A DNA stretch of 64,000 nt. It comes from Mesocentrotus franciscanus. Taxonomy: Eukaryota > Echinodermata > Echinoidea > Camarodonta > Strongylocentrotidae. Below are positions 26,696-38,022 of the stretch, in pieces. The translations under genes and the position numbers were made by a program. Every line of letters begins with the position of its first letter. The first letter of the stretch is position 1. The notes beneath the pieces were generated by a model, which was not told where the DNA came from, made no database searches, and saw only the letters and a program-made list of their open reading frames with translations. The DNA is taken from assembly GCA_037976565.1 (NCBI GenBank), contig CP137668.1:35292088-35356087 (forward strand). The letters run 5' to 3'.

Positions 26696-27700
26696 ATCTA
26701 TCTATCTCTATCTCTCTCGCACACACATACCCACACCTAAAATATCTCAACCTCTCTCTTTCTTACCTTCCCCTCACCACGCTGTTATCTCATTTACGTC
26801 TTTCGCTTTGCTGCCGTCCTGACGCTTTCTCTCTGTTTACGTGAAATACATCGAATTGCCAATAATCTGTAGATATTCACACCAAGCCATTTTGTTTATT
26901 TTAAAAAAGGACTGATCTGTCAATCTACTCTGAGTGAATGACAGTCCGATGACGTCATAGATGAAAATCTATACTAGAAAAAAGAAATGCCCTTCTCGAA
27001 GTTGAAAAAGGTCGAAATTCCTTTAGGTGTAAAATTTTATTAGACATGAAGTTAGTGATGGTATAATGCACATATTTTATTAATTTACATCCAGTGAAAA
27101 GCAATTATTTCTCTTAATCTTTGTTTGCAATGGGATGAATTGTTCACAATTTCCTTTGCCAACGGGGCGAAACCACAAATAAAATACCATACAAAGAACA
27201 TGAATTAAGATGTATACACTATTTTATATGTACATGTACTATTGTAAATTGAACAGTAGTGTTGTATATGTTGTATCGGCTATACATAGTGCTGTGGTTC
27301 TTTTGAATAGATATCCTAAGACGTGGGTTATATGACACTGTATTCTTCAAAGGAAAATGCATAACCAATATTATTTTTCAATGTATAGAAAAAAACATGC
27401 GTTCACAAAACAGGGCACAGGACACGCATATCAAGTGACTAATGATTTGGCAACCATACTGCACCATTAATAAAACCATTCAGTCACTTATTACGGGGTT
27501 ATTGTCAATTGATATGTAAGCAAGGTTAAATCAACTAACTTCAATCGTGTAGTCCAACCTAAAACCTGTTGCACATAATATCCAGGTAATAGTGCACAGT
27601 GATTAAAGCTCGTGTGACTAAATCAAAGTGACACACATTACCAAACTGAAACTTTCATTATTTTATGTAAGGAAGGATATTATACCGAGGTAAAGTTAAG
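25330..27700. other. Intergenic, upstream of Ly6-like exons; (CT)n at 26663-26720
   Basis: Holds a (CT)n run with tatc variants at 26663-26720. The missing signal-peptide exon of the Ly6-like gene should lie in or before this stretch, but no ATG-hydrophobic block ending in a phase-1 GT donor could be supported. Confidence 0.45.
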
Positions 27701-27701
27701 A

Positions 27702-27742
27702 ATCGCTTCTCGGCCTTTTGGATAAGATTATAATTTGTAGTA
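27702..27742 (+). pseudogene. U2 snRNA-like 5' fragment
   Basis: The first 20 bases, atcgcttctcggccttttgg, are identical to the conserved 5' end of U2 snRNA. The following bases diverge (ataagattataattt instead of ctaagatcaagt), but GTAGTA, the branch-point pairing sequence, is kept at 27737-27742. Beyond that the Sm site and stem-loops are not recognisable. Most likely a truncated U2 retrocopy or the head of an snRNA-derived repeat; a functional gene is unlikely. It lies about 320 bases before the first Ly6 exon seen. Confidence 0.6.
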
Positions 27743-28058
27743 ATTCGTTAATGGATATCTCCATGATTTTTTACCTTTTATTTGCAGGAATTTTTTTGTC
27801 TCATTCAGTAACATTCCTCTGTATATTTATTATCATGATTATTAGTAATAAACTTTTATTAAGTGTCGTTCGCTTAATTCCGTTATTCACACCACAAATT
27901 ATAAATGCCCACCACGCCTTCCTGTCAATGAATCGATGCGTCGCAACACCCCTTGGAAATTTAGTTGCCTATAGTTTTATTTGAGCTTTAGATATGTTTC
28001 AACAAAAAAATTACATTTTAACATTTGTTTTTCTTTCTTCCTTCTTCTCCCACTACAG

Positions 28059-28166
28059 GTGCATTAAGCTGCTACAAATGTGATACCGAATCTTCTTGTC
28101 AATCACCAGAGCAAAAAACATGTGACGATGACTTTGACGCATGCGTACTGAAGACAACATGGAAAG
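28059..28166 (+). CDS. Ly6-like gene, exon A (start of three-finger domain 1)
   Basis: The acceptor is a pyrimidine-rich tract ending CACTACAG; the donor is GTAACC. The exon supplies the last two bases of a Gly codon, then ALSCYKCDTESSCQ through KTTWK. It contributes the first five cysteines of the domain. A single G is left over, so the exon runs from phase 1 to phase 1, typical of shuffled Ly6 exons. Confidence 0.85.
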
Positions 28167-29935
28167 GTAACCCCCAAAAAAAAAAATTTGTTGTACGATT
28201 TGTGATGGAGGGATGAACGTGGATTTGAAATGTTGTGTTTACTGTTAATAAAACGAGAAAGATTATGGAAACTATTATTCATGAAGTTAAAAAATGTTTA
28301 CGAATCACGCTTGGAGTTTGGCCGATTAATTTGGATGGTATGGCAACAGATCTAGGCCAGACTGATAGGTAGCTTTCACACTGTGGAAAAGGGGCTTTAA
28401 ATATAAAGAAGATTTTGCGTTTATAAATATATGTACAAAAAAATGAAAAATTGGGGGCTGTAGACCCCCTCCCCCAGAAAGATTTGATACGTCTTAATTT
28501 GTCTATGTACTAAACTAAGACGCGTCATTTCAGTATTTCGTAGTTATATCGTTGTGCAGTTTCAAATTTTGTTAAATGGGGGAACAGATTTAAATCAGTA
28601 TCTGACTGATCAAGAATATTCCTAACATTCGGCCAAGAGTTCTCGCCCCCCAACCCCATCCCTCCCTCACTATAGACTGGTTTATGCCATTAAAGATTAA
28701 CGCTTTCTTCCCCCTTTGTCGCAGGTGATTTATACTTGGAAACGGCGGTGTATCGTTACTGCGGCTTCGCTTCGGAATGCCCACGAACTTCACCCGACAG
28801 GACGCCATTTTGTAACCAGACAGAAGACATTCTCACCTGTACAATGTGTTGTCAAGATGACGACTACTGCAACAATGGCGGCGAGGGAAAGATACTACGA
28901 CCGCCGCCATACCCGCCCGTACCCACTCCATTGGTGAAGCGATTAGCAGAAAACGTGTGCACGCCCGAAGGCGAGTCGCCCACGTGTTCAACGTCCATGT
29001 CGTGGACAGGTGGGAATCGCTCTCGCTGCTATTTTATTTAAAGGGATAGGTATAATTTAAAGTGGTGTGCTGCCTTTGCTTTTTATTTGGCAAGATTGGT
29101 TAAAGTCAAATGCTTTATCTACAGGAGTGCTCTGACATAATTATGTATGCTCCGGTGATACCTCAGTCACACCGGACAGACCGACACTGTCTTGTAAGAC
29201 CATCAACAGACCGAACAGAAAACCACGTTACCCCGAATGATCAAGAATCCGTAGTTTGATGTCGATGTGGAGTCGGTTTGGCGGCGTGACTCAGGTAGCT
29301 CCGTGTTGTATTTGGTCAAAGATGTAGGGCTATGTACGTTGCACACGAGGCGTCATTTCAGTGACGTTAATCGGGCCTGCCATGGCAGTTAGTCATTAAA
29401 AACTATTTCAATCCTTTTCCTTTCCTTTGCAATCCTTTTCCTTTTTACAACGTCACTCTCACAAGGCGCGTCAAGACCGCACCAGTAACTGACGCTAGCC
29501 TACGTCATGGAAATGACGCCCTCGTGTGCAACGGGCTGCATTCGGGTATTATGAAGGCGAATTTACCAATAGTAATTATTTTCCAGGGAACGTGATTTCA
29601 GAAATGCTCAAACTAGGTAAATGTTATATCATACCAATAATCTACATCTCGTTGCATAATTACCTAATAGCTATTTTCATATTTTCTTTCAAATTTCAGA
29701 AGAGAGCTCGGTCGTCAATGTAGTGGCCGTATGTGGAGAGCCCGCCACCAACGATGTACCATACACGCTCACAAGTAGTGTTGACACTTGTACAAACAAT
29801 AATGAAGATGACACTGGGCTCTGTGTGACGTGCTGTTCAGACGGGAAGTGTTCAGGCTCTACATCAACTAGCCACTCAGCGATACCTTTACTCGTTCTCG
29901 CCTGCTCATTGGTCAGGTGGCTCGTGACGTCATGA
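28059..29935 (+). CDS. Ly6/uPAR-type three-finger GPI-anchored protein (3' three exons; signal exon not found)
   Basis: Joined exons 28059-28166, 28725-29009 and 29700-29935, every junction in phase 1 with GT-AG borders, give 209 residues after a split Gly codon. The protein starts GALSCYKC, the usual beginning of a mature Ly6/uPAR domain just after a signal peptide. The first domain carries paired cysteines and closes with CCQDDDYCNN, the CCxxDxCN signature of the family. A proline-rich linker (PPPYPPVPTP) leads to a second, shorter cysteine module ending CCSDGKCSGS. The C terminus is a small-residue Ser/Gly/Thr stretch, a hydrophobic run (IPLLVLACSLV) and TGA, as in GPI-attachment signals. 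The family consists of extracellular, disulphide-rich surface proteins; the ligand cannot be told from sequence. The upstream exon must end in phase 1 and should carry the signal peptide; I could not find it. The family call is firm, orthology is not. Confidence 0.85.
28725..29009 (+). CDS. Ly6-like gene, exon B (rest of domain 1, proline linker, start of domain 2)
   Basis: The acceptor is CCCCTTTGTCGCAG and the donor is ACAG followed by GTGGGA. Phase 1 in and phase 1 out, 285 bases. It encodes GDLYLETAVYRYCGF, then cysteines at EC, FC and TC, the CC pair and CNN that end domain 1. A Pro-rich linker and VCTPEGESPTCST follow. The CNQT sequence is a possible N-glycosylation site. The linker and the first part of a second module share this exon, so the second domain lacks the usual separate LxCYxC exon. 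Confidence 0.88.
29338..29532. mobile_element. MITE, GTTGCACACGAGG family, copy 3 (inside Ly6 intron)
   Basis: The best-preserved copy. The left terminus gttgcacacgaggcgtcatt pairs with the right terminus ending atgacgccctcgtgtgcaac, with one extra base. Sub-terminal tgacg...ctgac blocks are also inverted. 195 bases, in the last intron of the Ly6-like gene between exons B and C, orientation neutral. Confidence 0.7.
29700..29935 (+). CDS. Ly6-like gene, terminal coding exon (domain 2 end and GPI-type tail)
   Basis: The acceptor is CTTTCAAATTTCAG. The exon reads in phase 1 into EESSVVNVVAVCGEP and on to LCVTCCSDGKCSGS, then a hydrophobic tail and TGA at 29933-29935. The closing motif is CC..DGKCS rather than the canonical CC..D.CN, so the Asn after the last Cys is replaced. 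The probable GPI site lies in the Ser/Gly/Thr run before the hydrophobic segment. No AATAAA is seen in the first 900 bases after the stop. Confidence 0.85.
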
Positions 29936-30289
29936 CAACACCACTGTGACATAGACTTGTAATATAAGATGATGGTGAGAACAAACGCGGAACCACCGAT
30001 ATTTTCAATGTTTTCTTATTACCGATGTTTGTTATCGATATAGCAACCTGATTTTTTTATTACTCAACAAAAAAGTATGAGGCATCTATTGTCACAGAAT
30101 CACAGTACGTCATTAATGGAACAGGAAAGCGAAACAATGTAAAGGATTTGATGATCATTGTTAACTCCACAAAATGATACTGGATTCACATCTTTTAAAC
30201 ATTAGTATTCGGAGGAGGCAGGATTCTGTGTGTTGTGTGCACTCTAGTAAATGCCCCGTTTTTAAAGACCGATGTTTTCAATTACTTAC

Positions 30290-30823
30290 TAGCCGAGTTC
30301 ACACGATGGCAATTTTGGTCGGTGTAAAGGTCGTGTTTAGAGCTAGTCGCCGTAAATATGGTAAGGTCGGCGTAAAGTTCGGCGTAGTGACCGTCTGAAC
30401 GATAGTCGTGTTAGCTACGCCGACCTTTACGCCGACTGATTTACTCCTGGATTTTCCCAGGAGTAACGCGCTAACACGACTAGAGGGTAGCGTAGGTTGA
30501 CCGTGTGGATGCTCTCACTTGGCACTCGGAGTATCTGTGACCTTTCACAAGGGTTGTTTGTTTACAATCGAAAATGAAAATTAGATTTCGCGCGGTTTAG
30601 ATGCGAAAGCTGGGTTGAGGTCTACTAGTGCGGGCGCCACCACTTCCCGAAGTTACGCTGAGTACAACCGGGTCGGTGAAAGGTCGTGTTAACTTAATCG
30701 TGGCAAGTTGGTCCGAGTAAGAGCGTATGGAAAACTGATAGTGTTAGTCAAATATTTATAGAATATTTATTGCTGCAGGGCTAAACTTACGCCGACTAGG
30801 ACAGCCCCGTCTGAACATGGCTA
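30290..30823. mobile_element. Foldback element with nested hairpins and GTCGGCGTAAAG repeats
   Basis: The outer ends tagccgagttcacacgatgg and cgtctgaacatggcta (reading inward) are imperfect inverted repeats, possibly flanked by act on both sides. Inside, ggtcggcgtaaag units occur in both orientations (30365-30385, 30416-30436). Two perfect nested hairpins follow: agtcgtgttagc (30404-30415) with its complement at 30470-30481, and ttactcctgg (30441-30450) with its complement at 30457-30466. Non-coding. It abuts the MITE that starts at 30831. Confidence 0.6.
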
Positions 30824-30830
30824 CTGTCCG

Positions 30831-31220
30831 TTGCACTCGATGTGTCATTTTGGTGACGAATGACTGCGTCGTCGATGGTAGAGCGGTATCGCACAGAAAT
30901 GAATGCAAAATAAAAAGTGCAAACGTTGCTTCGATTTACTGGTTTATAGGCAAATTGCCTTCACGAGCTTGTTTAGCGTACTAATAATAATGTAATCAAA
31001 TTGACGCATTGCGGGCAAGCAAACGAGGCTTCATATCGATTGCGTTATTACCTGCGCTTAAAAAAAGCCTATGAAGGCAAATACTGCATATGCCATTGAT
31101 TCCAGTCGTAGTTTGTACTGTTCAATTTCCATTCACTTTGTGTAAGATAACACTCTGACATGGCGGACCAAAGACCGCTGACGCAGGCCTACGTCAAGCG
31201 AATAACATCTCGTGTGCAGA
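30831..31220. mobile_element. MITE, GTTGCACACGAGG family, copy 4 (longer)
   Basis: The left end cgttgcactcgatgtgtcat and the right end around 31180-31220 (cctacgtcaag..., then catctcgtgtgcag) are inverted matches with more divergence. At about 390 bases it is roughly twice the size of the others, so the interior differs. It contains AATAAA at about 30909-30914, the first such signal after the Ly6 stop codon. Confidence 0.5.
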
Positions 31221-32008
31221 AGGCGTTTTATTTGTATACGTCAAGAAATTTTGAATAGCAGCTCTATCAAAGTACACGACATACAAATCCGTGAAGTATA
31301 GAGGTCTTTCGGGAGAGTTGGAGGAACGCAAAAGGGGTTTGAGTACCCCTAACCGTTTTCCATAGGGATTGACACCGATGAATGGACTCCATGCCGTAGG
31401 GCACTTCACTGACGTTGAGCGCCTCCACTCCTAAATTGCTCGTTACTGCTTGAAGCATTGTAATTTGATACTCTCAACAAATCCTCCAATATAATCGGGA
31501 AATGACGCATTACTACGTATTTACTTAAGGCCACTTTGTAACAGAAATGTAGCCAGAGCAATACTGGTCAAAAATTCTTCTACATAAAAATTATTTTTGT
31601 GGCCTTGAAACCAAATGAAGTTACGTACTAATGTACAGAGTGTTCCAACTAGGAGTATAATAATAAAATCGTACTTAATTTTTAATGTTTTTTAAATGTT
31701 GGGGGCCTACAACAAATAATGATTTCCAGATATAAATTTTTTTTTTCTGATTTGCGTAACCCCCCTGAAAAAAAGAAAAAAAGAAAAATATGTATAGGCT
31801 ACAATTAACGATTTGAGTATTTTCGAGGCCCAGGGAGTCATATTTTGTCTATTCACCCCCAAGGTAATACAGTTGTAATCCTCTCTCGAATATTACAAGG
31901 AAATATCGGTAATTTTTGTTGCATTACCCCGTACTTATCTGTGATTGATGAGTTCTTCGATGTATTTTCTTTTCATAAAAGCTGCTATTGTCAATACCAC
32001 TGTACTCC

Positions 32009-32049
<41 letters not shown>

Positions 32050-32440
32050 TTGACGATGATAGTGGTGGTGATGATGATAATGATGACGATGATGATAGTG
32101 ATGATGATGATGATGATAGTGATGATAGTGATGATGATGATGATGATAGTGATGATAGTGATGATGATCTTAGCGATGATGATTATGATAATAATGAGAT
32201 GGTGAAGATGCTGCTACTTTTACTGCTGATGATGACACGGACGGCGACGACGACGATGGTGATTGTGGCAGTGCTAGTGGTGGAGGTAATGTTGGTGGTA
32301 AATTTGATGCTGCAAATTATGAAAATGATGATGATAATGATGTTGTTGGTGATCATGACCATAAAAGTGATGATGATGATGATGATGATGAGAATGATGT
32401 GGATAACGATGATAATAATAGTGATATTGGTAAAAGAGAT
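32009..32440. repeat. (GAT)n trinucleotide array
   Basis: Nearly pure gat triplets to 32165, then interrupted gatgat/ggt repeats to about 32440. The 203-residue frame over it (poly-Asp then poly-Met/Leu) is a repeat artefact without other coding support. Confidence 0.93.
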
Positions 32441-32459
32441 AGTGTTTTTTAAGTGATGG

Positions 32460-33660
32460 CGATGACAGTGTTATCGGTGGAGCGTTGGTGGTGGTAAATT
32501 CTATGCTGCCAGTTTATGTTTTAACTGAATTAGATAGGAAATATGAAAATGACAAAAGGGCAGAATACAGTTAAAGTTTAGAAAGTGATGGTACAATAAT
32601 ACTCGAATTGAATCCTATCAGTTCGATAGCGAATCCTGACGTCATGTAATGGTTTGATATTAACATGAGAACAGTAATGTTTCTTTGTTTAAAAAGAAAT
32701 AATTACGACAGTACCCAGCGTAAATTGAAACGCAGGGAAACAGTAAAATTAAATAGATAATCAATATATCATTGTTTTGATACATGGTTGATCTGTATCA
32801 TATATCCATATTTGTATATTGGTCAAATGGGTTGTTGTCGTATAACTTTTAAAATGCTGTTATATTTGCTTATTCCTTATCATGCCATTACATCCATTGT
32901 CTGTTTCAATATATGGTGGCATGTACACACAATTCGCACCGGCATTATCAGTATTTTAAATTGAAATAATAATACGGAATAAAGCAATAATCTGATATGT
33001 GTAAATTTCATTTTCATTTACTTGGGAAAAAAAGAAACGTGAGCAAACTATAGATACGCTCGAAATATAATTCAGATTTGCGAATGAAAATGAATCTAGC
33101 TACTCGGTTGGTAAGGTATGGTGATAACTATAGCACATGTATAGGCTTGTATATCTGGTTGGGTTTTTTTCAATTGCTGAAAGTACTCCTGACAAAGTAG
33201 TTTATTTAGATTTTCAATAGTCACTTACTTTTCAGGGAGTGTTTTGTTTCAGATTTACAACTAATAACGTATAAATGAATTAGTGGAATTAGATATGATA
33301 TAACCATTGTATATACAGAATATTTATACCTACGACTTTGTATATAATTTTTATACTGATAATTGGTGATAAAATCTTGAATAGTTATGGATAATCATGA
33401 TATAGATTGTGATGTGTTAAAAAGCATGTATTACTTTGACATTTTGCTACAAGATTAGAGGAATAAATGGAATAACCCCGAATAAGCTTTGAAATGAATA
33501 ATGATTTGTGTTTTTTTCCTCTGTGAAAGAATTAATAGAGATCTGTTTGGGTCAAGTGTACGCGTATATCTCCCTACAATCAAGATTGTGGTAAAAAAGT
33601 GTTTTTTAAAACATTATTACAGTGTCTTAGATAATCATGAAAATGATATAAGCACGATCG
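32460..33660. other. Intergenic, no feature recognised
   Basis: AT-rich sequence after the (GAT)n array. Nothing recognised. Confidence 0.5.
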
Positions 33661-33672
33661 CAAAATTCTCCC

Positions 33673-33745
33673 CCAAAAAAAAAAAAAAAAAAATCCAAAA
33701 TCCAACATCCAAAATCCAAAATCCAAAATCCAAAAACCAAAGAAA
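33673..33745. repeat. Poly-A followed by a 7-base repeat (CCAAAAT)
   Basis: An 18-base A run, then caaaatc/ccaaaat repeated about seven times with small variants. The layout could be the tail of a retroposed copy, but no body is recognised upstream. Confidence 0.8.
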
Positions 33746-33749
33746 ATCA

Positions 33750-35220
33750 AAAATCACAAATCAAATTAAATCAATCTTCAATAGTCTTTGCATCACCTTT
33801 TGAAATGTGCTAACTTTTCAATGGCTTTCATTAATGATCCGAACATGACTGATATAGGGAATGCAAATTTGCCTTGAACTGATTTCTTTTAAAGTTTTGG
33901 TGATCGTGTTAATAAAGATAAATGGCAGAATCAAATATCGCCTACAGCAACATCAATTCTTGTAAATGTCCATCAGCAAAGGGCAATCGTCTGCTGGGAG
34001 TAACAAAAAAGGACGTGAACTCCATAAATGAATTATGCCCTTCTCTCCCGGGAGAGTCTCAGGCTCTCACTCGATTCCTTTGTCTAAGTGTCGGTCCTTC
34101 GCTCATTTAGTAATCAAATTATTCATTCATCGCATCCATCAATCTAAATTTCATTCAAAGCACACTCAAATTTGCTGTATTAAAAGAGACTAAACTGCCA
34201 AAATTTCGCAATTCAATCACCTGGCGCCACCCCATGCATGTGGAATCCGGCAAGTCATTTATTTTGTCGTTCATTCTCTCATTCAGTGCTAATAAGAAGC
34301 GAGTCTAATGAATTTGCTTGCTTTTTACCTCTGTTGGAAAATTTATCCCTTGACAAATTAATTATTTCATTCATTCATTCATTCACTCATTCATTAACAA
34401 TCGGACGTAAATCTAATAGATTTGCCTGTTTTCTCCCCTTTAATATGAAAAAGTAGTATCATCCTCTTCAATCCACATGTTATTTGTTATGGCGCCTTTT
34501 CCTTGCAGTTAGAGAGCGTTTCATAATTTACTCCACAAAGTAGTTGAAGAGACCTATCACAACGATACAATTCTTCAAAATGACCAGATGAGCCAATTAA
34601 AACAAAGAACTGTCAACTCTCTCTGACAAAATAATTCCAAAAGGTTTTCCTTTTTTTACGCTAGAGATTCCTGTGTTATAGAAGAAAATAGTCCCCCATC
34701 CCTCATCCACTTACCACAGGGGGCTTCCCATTAGCAAAGAAAACAATTCCCATTTTTGTACAATAAATAAATAAATAATAATTAAAGAAAAAGAAAATAT
34801 TACACTTCATAAAGATTGTATTCATGGATAAGCATATGCATGTCTTCTTTATTGACCAATATGGTATTCAAATTCAAGGTCGTTTTATCAAGGTCAGATA
34901 CAATCAGAATCAGATCATTACGATTTACATATTTATTTCTTTTTGATGGTTCATGGAATGAAATAGACTTGTACATGTACATACTCCTGTTACATTTCCC
35001 TTCTGCCCAACCGGATTTCAATTTCTGATAAAGGTTTTCTGACATGACTTGTGAAGTCCTTGCAAGAAATGAAAGCACTTCATGCAACGATTTTGTTTCC
35101 TTTTTAGTAAAATTACTAAAACAGGAAATATTTACTACATGTAATTGAAAATATGTGATCCAAGGCATGAACAACTGGAGAAATTTAAATTAAAATCCAA
35201 CACATTAATTGATTGGTGAT
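33750..35220. other. Intergenic, no feature recognised
   Basis: AT-rich; contains cattcattcatt runs near 34260 and 34375 (4-base simple repeat) and nothing else identifiable. Confidence 0.5.
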
Positions 35221-35224
35221 TTAT

Positions 35225-35410
35225 ATCACCTTTCAAGACAAAGTAAATGCCTGGGGATTATCGACCAGTGGACCTAGGGTTTGAAGTCCTATCCATGGGA
35301 CCTGATAGTTAAAGATTAATCTCTCCCCAAGGGCACTACCACATCCACTTGGTTTTGAACCTGTGACCTTCTAGTTACAAGACCACTGAGCCATCAAGCC
35401 TCCTTGATCA
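35225..35410 (-). mobile_element. tRNA-derived SINE, minus strand
   Basis: On the minus strand from 35410: ggaggcttgatggctcagtg gtcttgtaac, then ggtcacaggttcaaaaccaa and gtggtagtgcccttggggag. The A box (TGGCTCAGTGG) and B box (GGTTCAAAACC) are spaced as in a tRNA. Same family as the copies at 40402 and 42829. Confidence 0.65.
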
Positions 35411-35414
35411 CATG

Positions 35415-36840
35415 GTTAAGATGCATACAGTACAAGGAATCTTTAAACTTCATTTAAACTGAAATTTTCCCCTAACAATATTCATTTTACACTGCTATAA
35501 AAGCATCATTTTTTATATCATTTACTATAAAACCAGAAACTTTCGTGACCTGAAACTTTGAAAAATTGTTAAGGACATTGGCGATGTCCCAATCAACGTT
35601 TTGTGGCATGAAATATTCATGAACCTCAAACTCTTCCAAAACTTCTCAAAGATTCATGGATATGAATGTTTCCGGTTTTATAATATATAAAGTGTATAAC
35701 TAATTTAAGAGTGGCTATGCAGTAATCTATCCCAATGCTGCAGCTTACCATGTTTCTCATGCGTCAATAAACTGTCTACAATTCTGACCCATTCATGTAC
35801 TTGACCTTCCACTATTTACTACTACCCGTTTGTTAATCTATCATGCACTCATTTAGAAGTAAGGGAAGCCAATGAGTTAATAGAAACTTGGTCAAACATG
35901 CATATACCCTCACAGTGAGGTACTTAACTTAATTAAAAATATAAATCTGCTCTCCAAATATAAAGCAAATGTGATATAAAGCAAAAGTATATGCAGATCA
36001 GGCATTTGTAGTGTGGTTATGTTATCTTATCTTTATACACTCTTGTATATACAAATGAAGACCTATTAGAAATAAATACTGTGCATGGAACATTCTCATT
36101 TGTGTGGAAAGTAATTTGGAAAGTTAAATTAACCACAATTCAAGTTAAATTGGAGAAAAAAAACAACAACCAGATTTCCCTGCAGCAATTATGTGTTCCA
36201 TCGGCACATTCATAACATATGGATCGTTTTGTGAACTAGAACGTGAAATTAAGAGGCGTGTGTTGTATTTAAATTTAGATTTTATCCGACACTTGTACTG
36301 CTGAATGCTCACATACATGAGCATTCAGTGATCAAGGCTCATGTGTATGACCAAACTCTATAAGGTGAATAAACATTGAATAACATTTTATACATGTACA
36401 TATAACATTTTTTTTAACAGCACACACAATTACGATGCGATAATACATATAACAGATATTTCTTATTATTTTGAAAGACATGTTCGTATAATTGCATATT
36501 TTCATAATCTAAAGATCTTTTCATATAATGGGCTAAGCAGTAGATAATTTCAATGCCTATAGCTGCCATCTTTTCTGTGGTTGAAATTCAATTTAATATT
36601 AGAATTATTGTGATTTATGATATCATTCTGCATGAATGCAATAGTCAATAAAACTGTTAGCATCCAAAAAGCTCACAGGAGATCTCAACTGAACTCCTGC
36701 AAAAATTGACAATCTGTATCTCTTGGTTTGGAATTAATTTAACTGATGTTTATCTATGTCTATCTCTCAGCTCCTAGAAATTCTATCAAATAACATCAGA
36801 TATGTGGGTGAAAGAAAAGCAATATCAAGCATGTAAACAT
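35415..36840. other. Intergenic, no gene
   Basis: AT-rich sequence between a SINE and a foldback element; holds the hairpin at 36301. No coding frame. Confidence 0.5.
36301..36328. repeat. Hairpin ctgaatgctca
   Basis: ctgaatgctca and tgagcattcag are perfect 11-base complements separated by six bases. It lies in intergenic DNA 3' of the FLACC1-like gene. Confidence 0.5.
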
Positions 36841-36842
36841 CT

Positions 36843-37080
36843 GGGACCGTATTCTGAAAACCACCATCTCTTATGTTCGTAAAAAAAAAATGTTATTTAA
36901 CAAATTGAAAATTGCATGAAATAGACACCTATCATTGGTGCTCGAGCAGATTCATATAAGCGCACACACAACCAGTTTAGACAAAAATTAACCAATGGCT
37001 TGTCCCAACTTCGATTCGTTATGACAATTAACAAACTTTTACTAACATGAAAGATAACATTGTTTTCGGAATACTACCCT
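36843..37080. mobile_element. Small foldback element (gggaccgtattctgaaaac ends)
   Basis: The left end gggaccgtattctgaaaac pairs with the right end gttttcggaatactaccct (37062-37080) with three mismatches. The sub-terminal bases caccatctcttatgtt and aacatgaaagataac... are partly complementary. About 240 bases, non-coding. Confidence 0.5.
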
Positions 37081-38022
37081 AATGAGAAGCCAGTGTAAAA
37101 ATGTAAAACATTTTAAGGAACCTTACACTCTCAACTAAATTCACCACAATTCATTTTATAAATCATTTTCCTCTGAAAGTGTTGAATTAAAAGAAATTGT
37201 GTACAGACCTATTCTTTTGTGTAATTGAAAATACAAATGTGAGCAGGAGGGGGTTGATATTCCCATACTCATTTACACCAACAGTTAACTTAACACTGAT
37301 ACTATACAATAACAGTGATACATTTATATACATGAAATACCTTGATATAATACTGTACAACAATAAAACTTCAAACATTGCACTGACAAAACAAGAAAAA
37401 ACAGCAAGAAAACAACCACAGTGAATACTTTATATAAATTGGTGCTTTTTATATAAAAAGCACATCAAACATGACACTTATTTAAAACTGGACTTTGGTT
37501 TCTTGATCAATATTTCAAGGCATTTTAAAGTGGTCAGCCACTTTGGACGGATTATAACAAGAAATATGACACCAGAAAACCGAGCTCTCTCCTATCATAG
37601 AGATATGAAATCTTAACATTTTTTATCTGTGGATAAGCTCCAGATAATGTCCCTGCAAATATATGAACACCATCAAATTCTATGGTGAAGCCAATCTTTA
37701 ACTATTCTTGTAGAATATGGAATGAATCAAAATAGACTGGAAATGGAAAAAAATTGCACCATTTATATTTTCATCTGTGAAGCACCTGACGGTAGGCACT
37801 GTCCCTGTTACTTTGGTCTTTTGTTTGAAAGGAAGCAGAATAGATTTTCTTAGTAAAAAAGAAAAAAATGCTGTGATTAGGGTGAAAAAACATAGCATAT
37901 AAGATTAACCTATTGCGTACGGTAACCGAGTGGTCCCTGTATTAAGCCTATGGGATTAAGGGAATGCAGTCTATGGGTAAAGGATTTACATACTATTATG
38001 GATTAGTAACATACTAACAAAC

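Noticed and set aside
27718..27984. Hydrophobic 88-residue frame just upstream of the Ly6 exons
   Set aside because: It starts in the U2-like fragment; the only plausible GT donor gives the wrong phase for joining to exon A.
31845..32456. 203-residue open frame with poly-Asp
   Set aside because: It is the (GAT)n array read in frame; the second half turns to poly-Met/Leu, and there is no splice or family support.
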